Shown: positions 52,299 through 62,399, counted from the stretch's first letter. The stretch: 64,000 bases of DNA from CALOAD01 sp942491415 (GCA_942491415.1 CALOAD010000020.1:434001-498000); one strand, 5' to 3'. Notes: generated by a model not told the origin, from the sequence alone. A program made the numbers and translations.

Positions 52299-53108
52299 AT
52301 GAATTGTTCTCACCGCTTAATTTTGATGTTTTTAATAGTCCTAATTACTTCACAAAGTGCTTTTGCAAGAGTAGATAAAGACTTTTTGAGTGATGTAGAA
52401 TCTCGTTTATACGGCAGAAATTACCAAACAGAAACCGTAGATAAACGACTTTCAAGACTTGAATTTAGTTTATTCGGGAAAAAAAATTACTTCCCGACAA
52501 ATAAAAGATTTGAACGTATAAAAGAAACTTTAGGTATAGCACAAGAGCTTTCACCACCAGCTCCAAAAAATAAACCTGCTTGTCATCCGCAAGATTTCTC
52601 ACGATATCCTGCTATCTCAAAACTAGAGAATTCTATCTACAGTAAATCTTTTGAAAATGAAGATGTTTATAAAAGACTTGAGCGTTTGGAAAAAGAACTT
52701 TTTAACACCATATCCTCCAAGCCTTTAGCCGATCGTGTCGATAAACTAAAAGATGTAATAGAAGGACAAAACGCCTATATAGCAAATACAAAAGGTATAA
52801 CAAGAGATTTAAGTAAAATGCAAACAGAGCAAGCATTAAATATTCTCGAAACTAACACCTTCAATGTTACATATTTGGGCGAAGCAACTGCAAAACGACT
52901 TGAACGGCTGGAAAAACATTATTTTAAAACCACATCTCCCAATGATAATACTGATTATAGAATCGAACGTCTTGCTGTTGTTTCTGAAGCAAAAAAAGGA
53001 AGCGAGCTTTGCACCGAAGCTTCTCAAATTAGAAAATATCAAGATGTAACAAAAGGTGTAACTATAGCAGGAGTTGCCTTATTGATACTTAAAGCCTTTT
53101 TATTTTGA
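52299..53108 (+). CDS. Exported protein with RLxRLE-type repeats
   Basis: A 269-residue protein. Signal peptide ends at A-F-A (residue 23) and a hydrophobic stretch occupies the last 18 residues. Between them is a repeat of about 55-65 residues, seen at least three times: a V-E-S-R-L-Y-G-x-x-Y-type start, then V-D-K-R-L-S-R-L-E-F-S-L-F-G, V-Y-K-R-L-E-R-L-E-K-E-L-F, and A-K-R-L-E-R-L-E-K-H-Y-F. It should sit in the periplasm anchored by its C terminus. I do not know a function; comparable repeats occur in cyanobacterial-lineage proteins. Confidence 0.7.
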   Translation: MNCSHRLILMFLIVLITSQSAFARVDKDFLSDVESRLYGRNYQTETVDKRLSRLEFSLFGKKNYFPTNKRFERIKETLGIAQELSPPAPKNKPACHPQDFSRYPAISKLENSIYSKSFENEDVYKRLERLEKELFNTISSKPLADRVDKLKDVIEGQNAYIANTKGITRDLSKMQTEQALNILETNTFNVTYLGEATAKRLERLEKHYFKTTSPNDNTDYRIERLAVVSEAKKGSELCTEASQIRKYQDVTKGVTIAGVALLILKAFLF

Positions 53109-53223
53109 TATTCTTAGACTTTTAAGAACTTTTGCTAAAAAATATATCAAAATTTAGCTTATTGCAACATTATGGTAGACTATACATATTGTTCTAAACA
53201 ATTACGGAAAGGTGTTTCTATCA

Positions 53224-55488
53224 ATGAGCAATCAAGAAAGTTTTTCAGAACCAAAATCTAAGGATTTTTTACGTACAATAATCAGTGAAGATCTTAAAAA
53301 CGGTAAATATAAAGAAGTTATAACAAGGTTCCCTCCTGAGCCTAACGGATTTTTACATATAGGACACGCAAAATCTATTTGCTTGAATTTTGGCATCGCA
53401 AAAGACTATAACGGCAAGTGTCACTTACGTTTTGATGATACTGACCCTACTAAAGAAGATTTTTTATACGTAAACTCTATTCAAGAAGATATCAAGTGGC
53501 TTGGTTTTGATTGGGGTGAAAATTTATTTTTTGCATCAGATTATTTTGATAAACTTTATGAATACGCCGTCAGACTTATAAAGATGGGAAAAGCCTATGT
53601 CTGCAGCCTTAACGAAGATGAAATAAAAGAATACAGAGGAACCGTTAAAGAACCCGGTAAATACAGCCCCTACCGCAATAGAAGCATTGAGGAAAACCTG
53701 GATTTATTTGAACGAATGAAAAAAGGTGAATTTAAAGACGGCGAGCACGTTTTAAGAGCCAAGATCGATATGTCATCTCCTAATATGAAAATGAGAGACC
53801 CGCTTTTATATAGAATTCGCCACGCCGATCACTATCGGAAAGGCACTCAATGGTGCTTATACCCTATGTATGACTTTGCACATTGCCTTTCTGACTATAT
53901 AGAAGGTATCACACATTCTATATGCACATTAGAATTTGAAAATAACCGTGAATTATACGATTGGATTTTGGATGAAATGGAGTTAGATCCTCCACGCCCT
54001 TACCAATACGAGTTTGCCAGATTAAATTTAAATTATATGGTAATGAGCAAACGTAAATTACTTGAACTCGTTGAAAAAAAATATGTAAGCGGATGGGATG
54101 ATCCTCGAATGTCTACTGTCTCAGGGCTTAGAAGACGTGGCTATACACCTGAATCCGTAAGAAAGTTTTGCGATAGTATAGGTATTGCAAAAGCAAACAG
54201 CACTGTAGATATAGCACAACTGGAATACTGCATTAGAGACGATCTAAACACCAAAGTGCCACGTGTTCTTTGTGTCTTAAATCCTTTAAAGGTTGTTATA
54301 GAAAATTATCCTGAAGATAAAGTCGAAATGATTGACGCTCCTTATTATCCGCACGATGTACCTAAAGAAGGCTCCAGAAAAATTCCTTTTGAACGTGAAA
54401 TCTACATCGAAAAAGAAGATTTTATGGAAAATCCCCCTAAAAATTTCTTTAGACTTTCTGTAGGTCAGGAAGTAAGACTAAGACACGCTTATTTCTTAAA
54501 ATGTGAGAAAGTGATAAAAGATGAAAACGGGGAAATAATTGAACTTAGATGTACTTATGATCCTGAATCAAAAGGTAGTGATAAAAAAGTAAAAGGTACT
54601 ATTCACTGGGCAAGTGCAAATCATTCAAAACAAGTTGAAGTACGTGTTTATAACAGATTATACTCAACAGAAGCACCTGAAGGATTGGAAGACTTGAGCG
54701 ATGATTCTTTGACAGTATTAAAAAATTGTTTCATAGAACCTTCTGTTATATCCGAAAAACCTGATGTTCGCTATCAATTTGAAAGACAGGGTTATTTCTT
54801 TGTAGATCCTGTAGACTCAACTGATCAAGCACCTGTTTTTAATAAAACAGTTTCATTAAAAGACTCTTGGGGAAAGAAAAAAGCAACTCCTAAAGTAGAA
54901 AAAGTTGAAATAAAACAAAAAGAACAAAAACAGGGCGAATTTGTTTTATCTACGGAAGCAAAAGCAAGAGCTGAACAATATCAAGAAAAATTCAATTTAA
55001 ATAATGAAATTTCAACAATCTTAGCTAAAGACGATTCTTTATCAGCGTTTTTCGAAAAAACATTAACTGTCTATAATAACACCGATAGTGTTGCGAATTT
55101 TGTGGCAAATGAACTTTCCAGAGAGTTGAAAGATAAAGCTATTGAAGATTTAAACATAACTGAAATCAAAGTAGCAGAGCTTGTTGAGCTTATAGACAAA
55201 AAAACAATTTCCTGGAAAATTGCTAAAGATGTATTTGAAGAAATGCTAAAAACCGGCAATAATGCTAAAAAAATCGTAGAAGATAAAGGACTTATTCAGA
55301 TTAATGATGCTTCTATTCTAGAACCTATTATTGATGAAATAATTGCAAATAATCCTGAAAACGTCTCAAAATACAAAGAAGGCAGAACTAACCTGCTAGG
55401 TTTCTTTGTAGGACAAGTGCTAAAAGCTACGAAAGGAAAAGCAAATCCAAAACTTGTAAATGAGCTCGTATTAAAACAACTATCTTAA
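53224..55488 (+). CDS. glnS: Glutaminyl-tRNA synthetase with C-terminal YqeY/GatB-like domain
   Basis: A 754-residue class I synthetase. Catalytic signature P-P-E-P-N-G-F-L-H-I-G-H-A (HIGH) near residue 37 and the KMSKS counterpart V-M-S-K-R-K. The anticodon-binding barrels end near residue 555. A charged linker follows, then about 180 helical residues (N-E-I-S-T-I-L-A-K-D ... K-T-I-S-W-K-I-A-K-D-V-F-E-E-M ... G-F-F-V-G-Q-V-L-K-A-T-K-G-K-A-N-P) matching the GatB/YqeY tail, which helps bind tRNA. An AAAGG site fits the ATG at 53224 better than the GTG at 53212. Confidence 0.96.
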   Translation: MSNQESFSEPKSKDFLRTIISEDLKNGKYKEVITRFPPEPNGFLHIGHAKSICLNFGIAKDYNGKCHLRFDDTDPTKEDFLYVNSIQEDIKWLGFDWGENLFFASDYFDKLYEYAVRLIKMGKAYVCSLNEDEIKEYRGTVKEPGKYSPYRNRSIEENLDLFERMKKGEFKDGEHVLRAKIDMSSPNMKMRDPLLYRIRHADHYRKGTQWCLYPMYDFAHCLSDYIEGITHSICTLEFENNRELYDWILDEMELDPPRPYQYEFARLNLNYMVMSKRKLLELVEKKYVSGWDDPRMSTVSGLRRRGYTPESVRKFCDSIGIAKANSTVDIAQLEYCIRDDLNTKVPRVLCVLNPLKVVIENYPEDKVEMIDAPYYPHDVPKEGSRKIPFEREIYIEKEDFMENPPKNFFRLSVGQEVRLRHAYFLKCEKVIKDENGEIIELRCTYDPESKGSDKKVKGTIHWASANHSKQVEVRVYNRLYSTEAPEGLEDLSDDSLTVLKNCFIEPSVISEKPDVRYQFERQGYFFVDPVDSTDQAPVFNKTVSLKDSWGKKKATPKVEKVEIKQKEQKQGEFVLSTEAKARAEQYQEKFNLNNEISTILAKDDSLSAFFEKTLTVYNNTDSVANFVANELSRELKDKAIEDLNITEIKVAELVELIDKKTISWKIAKDVFEEMLKTGNNAKKIVEDKGLIQINDASILEPIIDEIIANNPENVSKYKEGRTNLLGFFVGQVLKATKGKANPKLVNELVLKQLS

Positions 55489-55497
55489 TTAAATACA

Positions 55498-55959
55498 ATG
55501 AATTTTTTAAAAGCACAAACAAAAAAAGAAATAGCGATTGTCCAAGATTTATTTGTTGAATATTTTTTCAAATACAAGGAATATCTTGGAAATCAAGATT
55601 TTGACAAAGAACTAAATAAACTTCCCGGCAAATACAAACAACCTCGAGGATGTTTAGTTTTAGCGATGCAAAATGAAATTCCTGCAGGATGTGTGGGATT
55701 AAAACCTTTTTCAGAAGACACTTGTGAAATGGGTAGATTATACGTAAAAGATGAATTTAGAAGTCAAAAAGTCGGTCTAAAGTTGGTGGAAATTTTTATA
55801 AAAGAAGCCCGAATGATGGGTTATAAAAAAGTATTTTTAGATACGGTTCCTGAATTCGATAAAGCTATCAAACTTTATGAGTCATTTGGATTTCATAAAA
55901 GAAGCCCTTATTATGTCAGCGAGATAAAAAATCCTATTTATATGGAACTGGAACTTTAG
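55498..55959 (+). CDS. GNAT-family N-acetyltransferase
   Basis: A 153-residue single-domain acetyltransferase with A-G-C-V-G-L-K-P, M-G-R-L-Y-V, the CoA loop R-S-Q-K-V-G-L-K-L, and Y-E-S-F-G-F. Q-K-V-G is a slightly atypical loop. Substrate unknown. It follows glnS by nine bases, so cotranscription is likely, and is convergent with the hydrolase. Confidence 0.88.
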   Translation: MNFLKAQTKKEIAIVQDLFVEYFFKYKEYLGNQDFDKELNKLPGKYKQPRGCLVLAMQNEIPAGCVGLKPFSEDTCEMGRLYVKDEFRSQKVGLKLVEIFIKEARMMGYKKVFLDTVPEFDKAIKLYESFGFHKRSPYYVSEIKNPIYMELEL

Positions 55960-55963
55960 ATAA

Positions 55964-56821
55964 TTAATTCAAAGTTTTTATAAAGTCTAAGATTATTTCA
56001 TTATTCCAGTCCGAATCCTCGTGCGCTCCTTTTTCTGAATATTTAATCTGAGCTTTAGAATTTTGAGCAGCCAATTCCTCGCTCATATAATAAGGAACAA
56101 CTTCATCTTCTTTTGAATGTATAAAAATTAATGGAGAGGCAATATTTCCAACTTTTTCAATGGTGTTAAATTCTTGAGTTAAAGGAGCCAGATTATAGAT
56201 ACATAATCTAAACAGCTTATCAAGAATGTTTTTAGATCTATATTTTGCAGCATAATTTCTCATATCACTTAATCTGGTAAAAGTCCCTTCAAGAATAACG
56301 CCCTTAAAAGGTTTTATAGATGCTACTTCTGCCGCAACACCTCCACCTAGAGAATGTCCCCATAAAATAATATCGGTTGTTTTCTTATCATATTTTTTAT
56401 TTAAAAGATTTAAAAAAGTCTTCGTATCATTATACATTCTTTGCTCGTCAGGAAAACCTTCACTACGTCCAAAGCCGCTGTAATCAAATAAAAACACCTC
56501 TAAACCTTTATCCGTAAGAAACTCAACACGTTCTTGAAAAAAGCCCATACTTTTTTCATTTCCATGGCAATAAACAACACAAGGAGCGTTTTCATCCCCT
56601 TTTATATGCCAGTATTCCAGCTTTAAACCTTCTTTATTTTGAAAAAATCCTACTTCTGTCTTTGGCTTAAGATAATCAGAAACAGAGAGATATTTATCGG
56701 ATGTCATATACACAAGTTTTTTCTCGAGGTCAAAAACATAAATAAGGATATAAAAACCTATTAAAAAACCGCCTATAAACAATGATGAGAACTTAAACAA
56801 AAATAAAAAAACGCTTTTCAT
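55964..56821 (-). CDS. Membrane-anchored alpha/beta hydrolase
   Basis: A 285-residue BEM46-like serine hydrolase. One hydrophobic anchor (about residues 5-28). Nucleophile elbow G-H-S-L-G-G-G (Ser about 156), acid in H-S-K-E-D-E-V, and histidine in K-G-A-H-E-D. Oxyanion Y-C-H-G-N-E. Probably an esterase facing the periplasm; substrate unknown. It ends four bases from the convergent acetyltransferase gene. Confidence 0.88.
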   Translation of the reverse strand: MKSVFLFLFKFSSLFIGGFLIGFYILIYVFDLEKKLVYMTSDKYLSVSDYLKPKTEVGFFQNKEGLKLEYWHIKGDENAPCVVYCHGNEKSMGFFQERVEFLTDKGLEVFLFDYSGFGRSEGFPDEQRMYNDTKTFLNLLNKKYDKKTTDIILWGHSLGGGVAAEVASIKPFKGVILEGTFTRLSDMRNYAAKYRSKNILDKLFRLCIYNLAPLTQEFNTIEKVGNIASPLIFIHSKEDEVVPYYMSEELAAQNSKAQIKYSEKGAHEDSDWNNEIILDFIKTLN

Positions 56822-56872
56822 GATGCTGTCCTGATTTTAATTATCATATCAATGATTTTACAGCAAAATACA

Positions 56873-56903
56873 AAAAAATCCTGCACCTATGGCGGGATTT
56901 TTT
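56873..56903 (-). terminator. Terminator of the acyl-CoA ligase gene
   Basis: A 12-bp stem with one G-U pair (AAAAAATCCTGC with GCGGGATTTTTT), T-run in the leftward direction, between the hydrolase gene start and the ligase stop. Confidence 0.87.
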
Positions 56904-56917
56904 TATTCTATATAGAA

Positions 56918-58825
56918 CTAGTTAATGTTAAACATTTCTTCAATTACATCATTATATCGTTCAAAAACTTTTGTTTTTTTTATCTTGGCAGTTTGAGTCA
57001 TTAGACCGTTTTGCACACTAAATTCTTCTTCTAATATTTTAAAACAAGTAATTCTCTCAAAAGCTCTAAAATTAGGTCTGCTTTTTACAAGATTTAAAAG
57101 CTCATTATGCATAAATCTTTGGAAATCAGGATGGTTACTTATTGTTTTTAGGCAATTTACATCTAGTTTTTTTCTGGACGCCCATTCGCCTAAAGCTTCA
57201 CTATCAGGAGTTATAAGAGCCCCCAAGCTGGATTTATCCTGTCCCACAAGCACAATCTGCTTGATAAAAGGACTTTCTAAACAAGCTTCTTCAATTCCTT
57301 GAGGTTCAATATTTTCACCATTTGATAAAACAATCGTATCTTTAATTCTTCCCTGCAGCACAAGACTTCCATCCTCGTTTATCCATCCGAGATCACCTGT
57401 ATTAAACCAGCCGTCTTCTTTCAACACAAGGCTTGTCGCTTCTTCATTCTTGTAATAACCCTTCATTATTTGGGGTCCTTTAGCAAGAACAACTCCTTTT
57501 TTATGAATACCAATATCCTCACCTGTTTCAGGATCTATAATTTTCAATTGTGTATTTTTTACCGGCATGCCGGCAGCGAACATTCTGTTATTTTCATCTG
57601 TTCTAACTGTTAAAACAGGAGAAGTTTCTGTCAATCCATATCCTACTTTTACTAAAACACCGATAGCATCATAAAACTCATCAATATGCCTTGCTAAAGC
57701 ACCACCACCGCTAATTCCTTTAATAAAGTTTTTACCGATAGCATTTCTTACTTCAGGATATACAAAAACATTGGCAAATTTATGCACAAACAAAAGAGTA
57801 AGTTGTTTCAATCTTGCTAAAAATCTTTGCTTAAATGTAGGCTCTAAAACAACATTGCATTTCTTTTTGGCTAAACGTCTGGAACGTCTATATTCTAGAC
57901 TAATAGTCAAGCAACTTTTAAATAATTTCTGTTTAAATATATTTTTTTTCTTTATTTCCGTCAAAATACCGTCATATATTGACTCCCATATCCTTGGAAC
58001 ACTGATAAGAACATTCGGAGCATAATCTTTAAAATCTTTTTTAAAGTTTCTCAAATTTGTATAATTTAAAGTGCAACCTCTTGAAAGCAAGTAATATTCG
58101 CAAGTTCTTTCATATGAATGCCAAATAGGCAATATATTTAAAGCAACTAAACCTTGTTTTGCCTGAATAAACTCATTTACGGCAGTTAGCTGACTTATAA
58201 TATTTCCGTGAGAGAGCATAATACCTTTAGGTTCCCCTGTTGTTCCGGAGCTGTAAATAAGAGTTGCAAGATCATCCTTGTCGATTTCTACAGTTGTAAA
58301 TTCTGCATTTTCACCTTTTTGAAGAATTTCTTCAAAAGAATAAACTTGAAATGCATGATTATCTTTTACAGAAGATGTATCGCCCGTAAGGCAAATTGCA
58401 AATTTTACAACTTGGTCTTCAAGATGTAAAAGCAATTTATTTAATAAAGCAGGTGTTTCAACAATGATAGCAATACTATCACTTTGTTTATATATATAAG
58501 CAAGTTCTTCAATAGGTGCTTGAGAGCCTCTAACAGCATTTACAGCCCCACACCTTAACAAACCTTGATCAGCAACCATCCACTTTGCATTATTTTCTGA
58601 AAATAATGAGATATGATCACCCTTTGTGATACCGATAGATTGCAACCCGGTCGCAAAAAGCTTAATTTTTTCATACATCTCTGAATAACTAAGATTTACA
58701 TTTGTATAATCATCATTCAAGGCTGTAAAATTCGAATAATACTTTGCCGTATCAGCCCAAACATCAGAAAACGACTTCCACTCAGACCTTCTTTTTTCAA
58801 TCGTTCTGTGCATTCTTTTCACCAC
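56918..58825 (-). CDS. AMP-forming long-chain acyl-CoA ligase
   Basis: A 635-residue member of the adenylate-forming family: P-loop L-I-Y-S-S-G-T-T-G-E-P-K-G (about 190), Y-G-L-T-E-T-S-P (A5) and W-F-N-T-G-D-L-G and G-R-I-K-D-T-I-V (A7/A8). Length and the insert before A4 are those of FadD15/long-chain ligases that activate fatty acids, for lipid remodelling or uptake. It starts with GTG six bases after GAGAGG; the ATG at 58813 is a fallback. Confidence 0.92.
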   Translation of the reverse strand: MVKRMHRTIEKRRSEWKSFSDVWADTAKYYSNFTALNDDYTNVNLSYSEMYEKIKLFATGLQSIGITKGDHISLFSENNAKWMVADQGLLRCGAVNAVRGSQAPIEELAYIYKQSDSIAIIVETPALLNKLLLHLEDQVVKFAICLTGDTSSVKDNHAFQVYSFEEILQKGENAEFTTVEIDKDDLATLIYSSGTTGEPKGIMLSHGNIISQLTAVNEFIQAKQGLVALNILPIWHSYERTCEYYLLSRGCTLNYTNLRNFKKDFKDYAPNVLISVPRIWESIYDGILTEIKKKNIFKQKLFKSCLTISLEYRRSRRLAKKKCNVVLEPTFKQRFLARLKQLTLLFVHKFANVFVYPEVRNAIGKNFIKGISGGGALARHIDEFYDAIGVLVKVGYGLTETSPVLTVRTDENNRMFAAGMPVKNTQLKIIDPETGEDIGIHKKGVVLAKGPQIMKGYYKNEEATSLVLKEDGWFNTGDLGWINEDGSLVLQGRIKDTIVLSNGENIEPQGIEEACLESPFIKQIVLVGQDKSSLGALITPDSEALGEWASRKKLDVNCLKTISNHPDFQRFMHNELLNLVKSRPNFRAFERITCFKILEEEFSVQNGLMTQTAKIKKTKVFERYNDVIEEMFNIN

Positions 58826-59027
58826 TAAGAACCTCTCTTAATTTTTTTATTCTACACGCTACATTCCCAGATTTCACTACATTACTAGCTAAAAAACTTC
58901 ATTAATAAAATAACTCTTATTTAAATTATTTTTTGAAAACCACAAAATGAAAAATCGTCTTTTTCATACACATAGTTATAGATTACGAAGCTTTTAAGAT
59001 AGTTTTGTTCCTTTAAAACTTCTATTT

Positions 59028-59213
59028 TTATTTAATATCTTCTTTTATAACAACCACATTACCAATTATTTTCATAACACACGTAGGCAACACAACCTCA
59101 TTAAGCCCACCTGCGATACTTAAAACCTTACCGGCAAGAAGAACCTGTTCTTCACCTTTATAAGTAAAATTATAGTCAGTATCACGATCTGATCTAAGTG
59201 TAATTTTTTCCAT
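59028..59213 (-). CDS. Small protein of unknown function, 61 residues
   Basis: A short protein of strongly alternating beta-prone residues (V-L-L-A-G-K-V-L-S-I-A-G-G ... V-V-L-P-T-C-V-M-K-I-I-G-N-V-V-V-I-K), preceded by a good GGAGAG site. No signal peptide. Could be a small beta-barrel or a subunit of a larger complex. Not recognised. Gaps 58826-59027 and 59214-59337 hold nothing else. Confidence 0.6.
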   Translation of the reverse strand: MEKITLRSDRDTDYNFTYKGEEQVLLAGKVLSIAGGLNEVVLPTCVMKIIGNVVVIKEDIK

Positions 59214-59337
59214 TTAGCTCTCCAATTCTAATTTAAAAAAACAAATTTATTTGTTCTATAAGTATACCTTAAGCAGATTTAAAGGTATAACTATTTAACA
59301 AATTTTAAATTTTTATGACTTTAAAACGATGATAAAG

Positions 59338-60189
59338 CTAATTCACAATTAAAAGCAATTCTCTGATGATTTTTGTGGCAACTGCTGTTGACACCCCTGT
59401 GGGGTCATAATCGGGTGATAGTTCTACAACATCACAACCTACAATATTTTTGTTTTTAAAGCATAACAAATATTCTATAAGCTCATTAAAAGTCATCCCC
59501 CCGGGCTCAGGAGTGCCTGTTCCGCTCATAATAGAAGGATCAAGCACATCAAGATCCAACGTTATAAAAATTGGTCGATCTTTTAGCTCTGACAATCTTT
59601 TTCTTAATTCATCGACATTTTTTAAAAGTGTATTATTTTCCTTCATCCATAAAATTTCTTGTTTAGTACCCGATCTTATCCCAATTTGGATAAGATTTTG
59701 AGGTGTTGTATGATCCATTATTCTTTGCATTACAGTTGCATGAGAAAATTTTTCATCCAAATATTCTTCTCGCAAATCTGCGTGTGCATCAAAATGCACT
59801 ATAACCATATCAGGATATTTTTTTAAATATTCCTTTACTACAGGATAAGTTACAAGATGTTCTCCGCCTATTCCAAAAAAAATTTTCCCCGATTCTAAAA
59901 TATTTTTAGTAACCTCTGATATCATTTCAAGTACTTTATCTCTGTTGCCCAAAGGCAAATCCAGCTCTCCTGCATCATAAAATGATACATCTTCCAGAGA
60001 TTTACCCAATATTGGAGAATATTCTTCTAATCCCCAAGAAGCCGACCTTATTCTTTCAGGACCAAATCTTGTACCCGGTCTATATGAGCAGGTTCCATCA
60101 TAAGGAATCCCCACTAATATACACTTAGAGCTATTTAAGTCTTCATTTGACCCCATCCAAGTTTTAGGAAGAAAAAAATCTTTTAACAT
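59338..60189 (-). CDS. speB: Agmatinase (ureohydrolase family)
   Basis: Hydrolyses agmatine to putrescine and urea. The 283 residues carry all binuclear manganese ligands: H in G-G-E-H-L-V, D-A-H-A-D, and D-L-D-V-L-D, plus S-G-T-G-T-P-E-P-G-G. The N-terminal region Y-D-G-T-C-S-Y-R-P-G-T-R-F-G-P is agmatinase-like. It follows speE by five bases in the same operon. Confidence 0.93.
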   Translation of the reverse strand: MLKDFFLPKTWMGSNEDLNSSKCILVGIPYDGTCSYRPGTRFGPERIRSASWGLEEYSPILGKSLEDVSFYDAGELDLPLGNRDKVLEMISEVTKNILESGKIFFGIGGEHLVTYPVVKEYLKKYPDMVIVHFDAHADLREEYLDEKFSHATVMQRIMDHTTPQNLIQIGIRSGTKQEILWMKENNTLLKNVDELRKRLSELKDRPIFITLDLDVLDPSIMSGTGTPEPGGMTFNELIEYLLCFKNKNIVGCDVVELSPDYDPTGVSTAVATKIIRELLLIVN

Positions 60190-60194
60190 TCTTA

Positions 60195-61040
60195 TTAGCC
60201 CTCTACCAGTTTCTTAACAAAATTAGGCAAAGCAAAAACTGCTTTATGAAGGTCTTTATTATAAATTTTTGCTTGTTTTTCTATAATGTCAGAACGATTT
60301 TTGTCTATATAATCAAGCGGTGCCACCTCATTGGAACAAAAAGCCCAACTCCAATATCCCCCAGGATAAGTGGGCATTGGTCCTACGTATGTTTTGACAA
60401 TAGGAAAAGCTTTTCTTAAAAGAGGATACATTAATTTTATTTCTTTTTCGTTGGCAAAAGGAGACTCAGACTGAGCCACCATTATTCCATCAGGTTTTAA
60501 AGCCTCATTAACATTTTTATAAAATTCTTCCGTAAACAAGCCAACACCGGGTCCTAACGGATCTGTAGAATCAATTAAAATAACATCAAATTGCGATTTT
60601 TGAGTTGAAATATACTCAACCCCATCCCTTATTTGCATTTCAACTTTAGGATCTTCAAGCTTACCTGCTATAGAAGGTATGTATTTTTGACAAGCTTCAA
60701 CAACAAGTCCATCAATCTCGCATAACACAACTTTTTCTACAGTTGAATGTTTCAAAACTTCACGCACAGTGCCACCATCACCACCGCCAATCACTAAAAC
60801 TTTTTTAGGGTTAGGATGTGAGAGCATTGGTATATGAGCAATCATTTCATGATAAAAAGGCTCATCCCGCTCTGTTGTCATAACAAGCCCATCTAGTATC
60901 AAAACCTTCCCAAAAGCTTCTGTATCAATAATATCAATCGATTGAAACTCTGATTTATCGTGATACAAAGTATCTTTTACCTTCATTGTTATTCCGTATT
61001 GGTCTTCTTGAAGTTCAGTAAATTTTAAATCCATAGTCAT
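60195..61040 (-). CDS. speE: Spermidine synthase (polyamine aminopropyltransferase)
   Basis: Transfers an aminopropyl group from decarboxylated S-adenosylmethionine to putrescine. The 281 residues contain V-I-G-G-G-D-G-G-T-V-R-E, the catalytic D-S-T-D-P-L-G-P, and Y-P-G-G-Y-W-S-W. First gene of the speE-speB pair. The S-adenosylmethionine decarboxylase gene needed to feed it is not in the window. Confidence 0.95.
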   Translation of the reverse strand: MTMDLKFTELQEDQYGITMKVKDTLYHDKSEFQSIDIIDTEAFGKVLILDGLVMTTERDEPFYHEMIAHIPMLSHPNPKKVLVIGGGDGGTVREVLKHSTVEKVVLCEIDGLVVEACQKYIPSIAGKLEDPKVEMQIRDGVEYISTQKSQFDVILIDSTDPLGPGVGLFTEEFYKNVNEALKPDGIMVAQSESPFANEKEIKLMYPLLRKAFPIVKTYVGPMPTYPGGYWSWAFCSNEVAPLDYIDKNRSDIIEKQAKIYNKDLHKAVFALPNFVKKLVEG

Positions 61041-61217
61041 TTTATTAAAACCTTAAAAACCTACCAGCTTTATTTTATAAAAAAGATAATACCAAAAAAT
61101 CAATGATTTTAATAAAAAATAACTTTTAAATTTATCCACTACTAATCGCCTAATAATAGCTTGAAAAAAATCTCAAAATTTCTTTAAATAAAAAAAGAAT
61201 CTAGAGGAGTGGGAGAT

Positions 61218-62399
61218 ATGTTTATTCTTGATGATCATTATATTTCAGAATTATTGAAAGATACGCTGGCTGAAAAACAATACCCTGTTTTAAAAAACAA
61301 TAAAACAAGCAACTTTGATTATTTAGGAAACTTAAATTATCGGGACGAAAGTAATATAATTGAACAATTTAAAAAAGAGCCAAACTCTTCTATTTATACA
61401 AATTCAGAAGAAAGTCTTTGCTGGATTTCAAACAATTTAAATTTTACAAATTTACCTAAAATTATAAATACATTTAAAAATAAAAAAAATTTCAGACAAT
61501 TTTTAAAAAAACTCTATCCTGATTTTTTCTTTCAAGAATTTCACATTAATGACTTGGAAACAATTAATATACAAAACATTTCAACACCTTTTATTATTAA
61601 GCCCGTTGCCGGGTTTTTCAGCCACGGAGTTTATAGAATTGATAATCACAATGAGTGGGATAAAGTCTTTAAAAAAATCAAAAAAGATATATCTAAAAGT
61701 TCTGAATACTACTCAGCAGAAGTTATGAATCTATCAAGTTTTATTATTGAAGAAGTTATAGAAGGTCGTGAATTTGCCATTGATGCTTATTTTGATTCAC
61801 ATGGCAATCCTGTAATCCTTGATATTCTTGAGCATCCTTTTTTAAACCAAAAGGATATGGGAGATAGAATTTATATGACCTCAAAAAATATTATCGAAGA
61901 AAATTTTGACCGTAGCATCAAATTTTTAAATAAAATAGGAAAACAGCTTGATTTAAAAAACTTTCCATTGCATCTTGAATACCGAATTACACCGGAAAAC
62001 AAGTTAATTCCTATTGAAATAAACCCTTTACGCTTTGCAGGTTGGTGTTGCACTGATATAGCTTTTTATGCGTACGGAATAAACGTATACGAATATTTTC
62101 AAGAACAAGAAGTTCCTGACTGGCAAGAAATACTAAAAGATAAAGATGATAAAACCTATTATTTTACGATTATTGATATCCCCAAAAGTATTAAAGCTAA
62201 AAATCTAAAGACTTTTGATTTTGATAGTTTTTTAAAGCATTATCAAAAACCTCTTGAAGTAAGAACTTTTGACCCTGAAAAGCAAACTGCTATTGCTTAT
62301 ATAGTATCTGAGACAACCGATAAAAATGAAATCGATAAAATGTTAAATATAAACTTTAAAGATTTTTTCACCTACGAAAAAACAAAGAAAGTTAATTAA
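61218..62399 (+). CDS. ATP-grasp-domain protein
   Basis: A 393-residue protein with an ATP-grasp core: lysine strand F-I-I-K-P-V-A-G-F-F-S-H-G-V-Y (about 133), the V-I-E-G-R-E-F-A-I-D-A-Y strand and the metal site I-P-I-E-I-N-P-L-R-F-A-G (about 265). It would ligate a carboxylate to an amine or thiol using ATP. No acceptor can be named; the family includes peptide and siderophore ligases. AGGAG eight bases before the ATG at 61218 is preferred to the GTG at 61209. Divergent from the polyamine operon and followed by a convergent small gene. Confidence 0.82.
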   Translation: MFILDDHYISELLKDTLAEKQYPVLKNNKTSNFDYLGNLNYRDESNIIEQFKKEPNSSIYTNSEESLCWISNNLNFTNLPKIINTFKNKKNFRQFLKKLYPDFFFQEFHINDLETINIQNISTPFIIKPVAGFFSHGVYRIDNHNEWDKVFKKIKKDISKSSEYYSAEVMNLSSFIIEEVIEGREFAIDAYFDSHGNPVILDILEHPFLNQKDMGDRIYMTSKNIIEENFDRSIKFLNKIGKQLDLKNFPLHLEYRITPENKLIPIEINPLRFAGWCCTDIAFYAYGINVYEYFQEQEVPDWQEILKDKDDKTYYFTIIDIPKSIKAKNLKTFDFDSFLKHYQKPLEVRTFDPEKQTAIAYIVSETTDKNEIDKMLNINFKDFFTYEKTKKVN

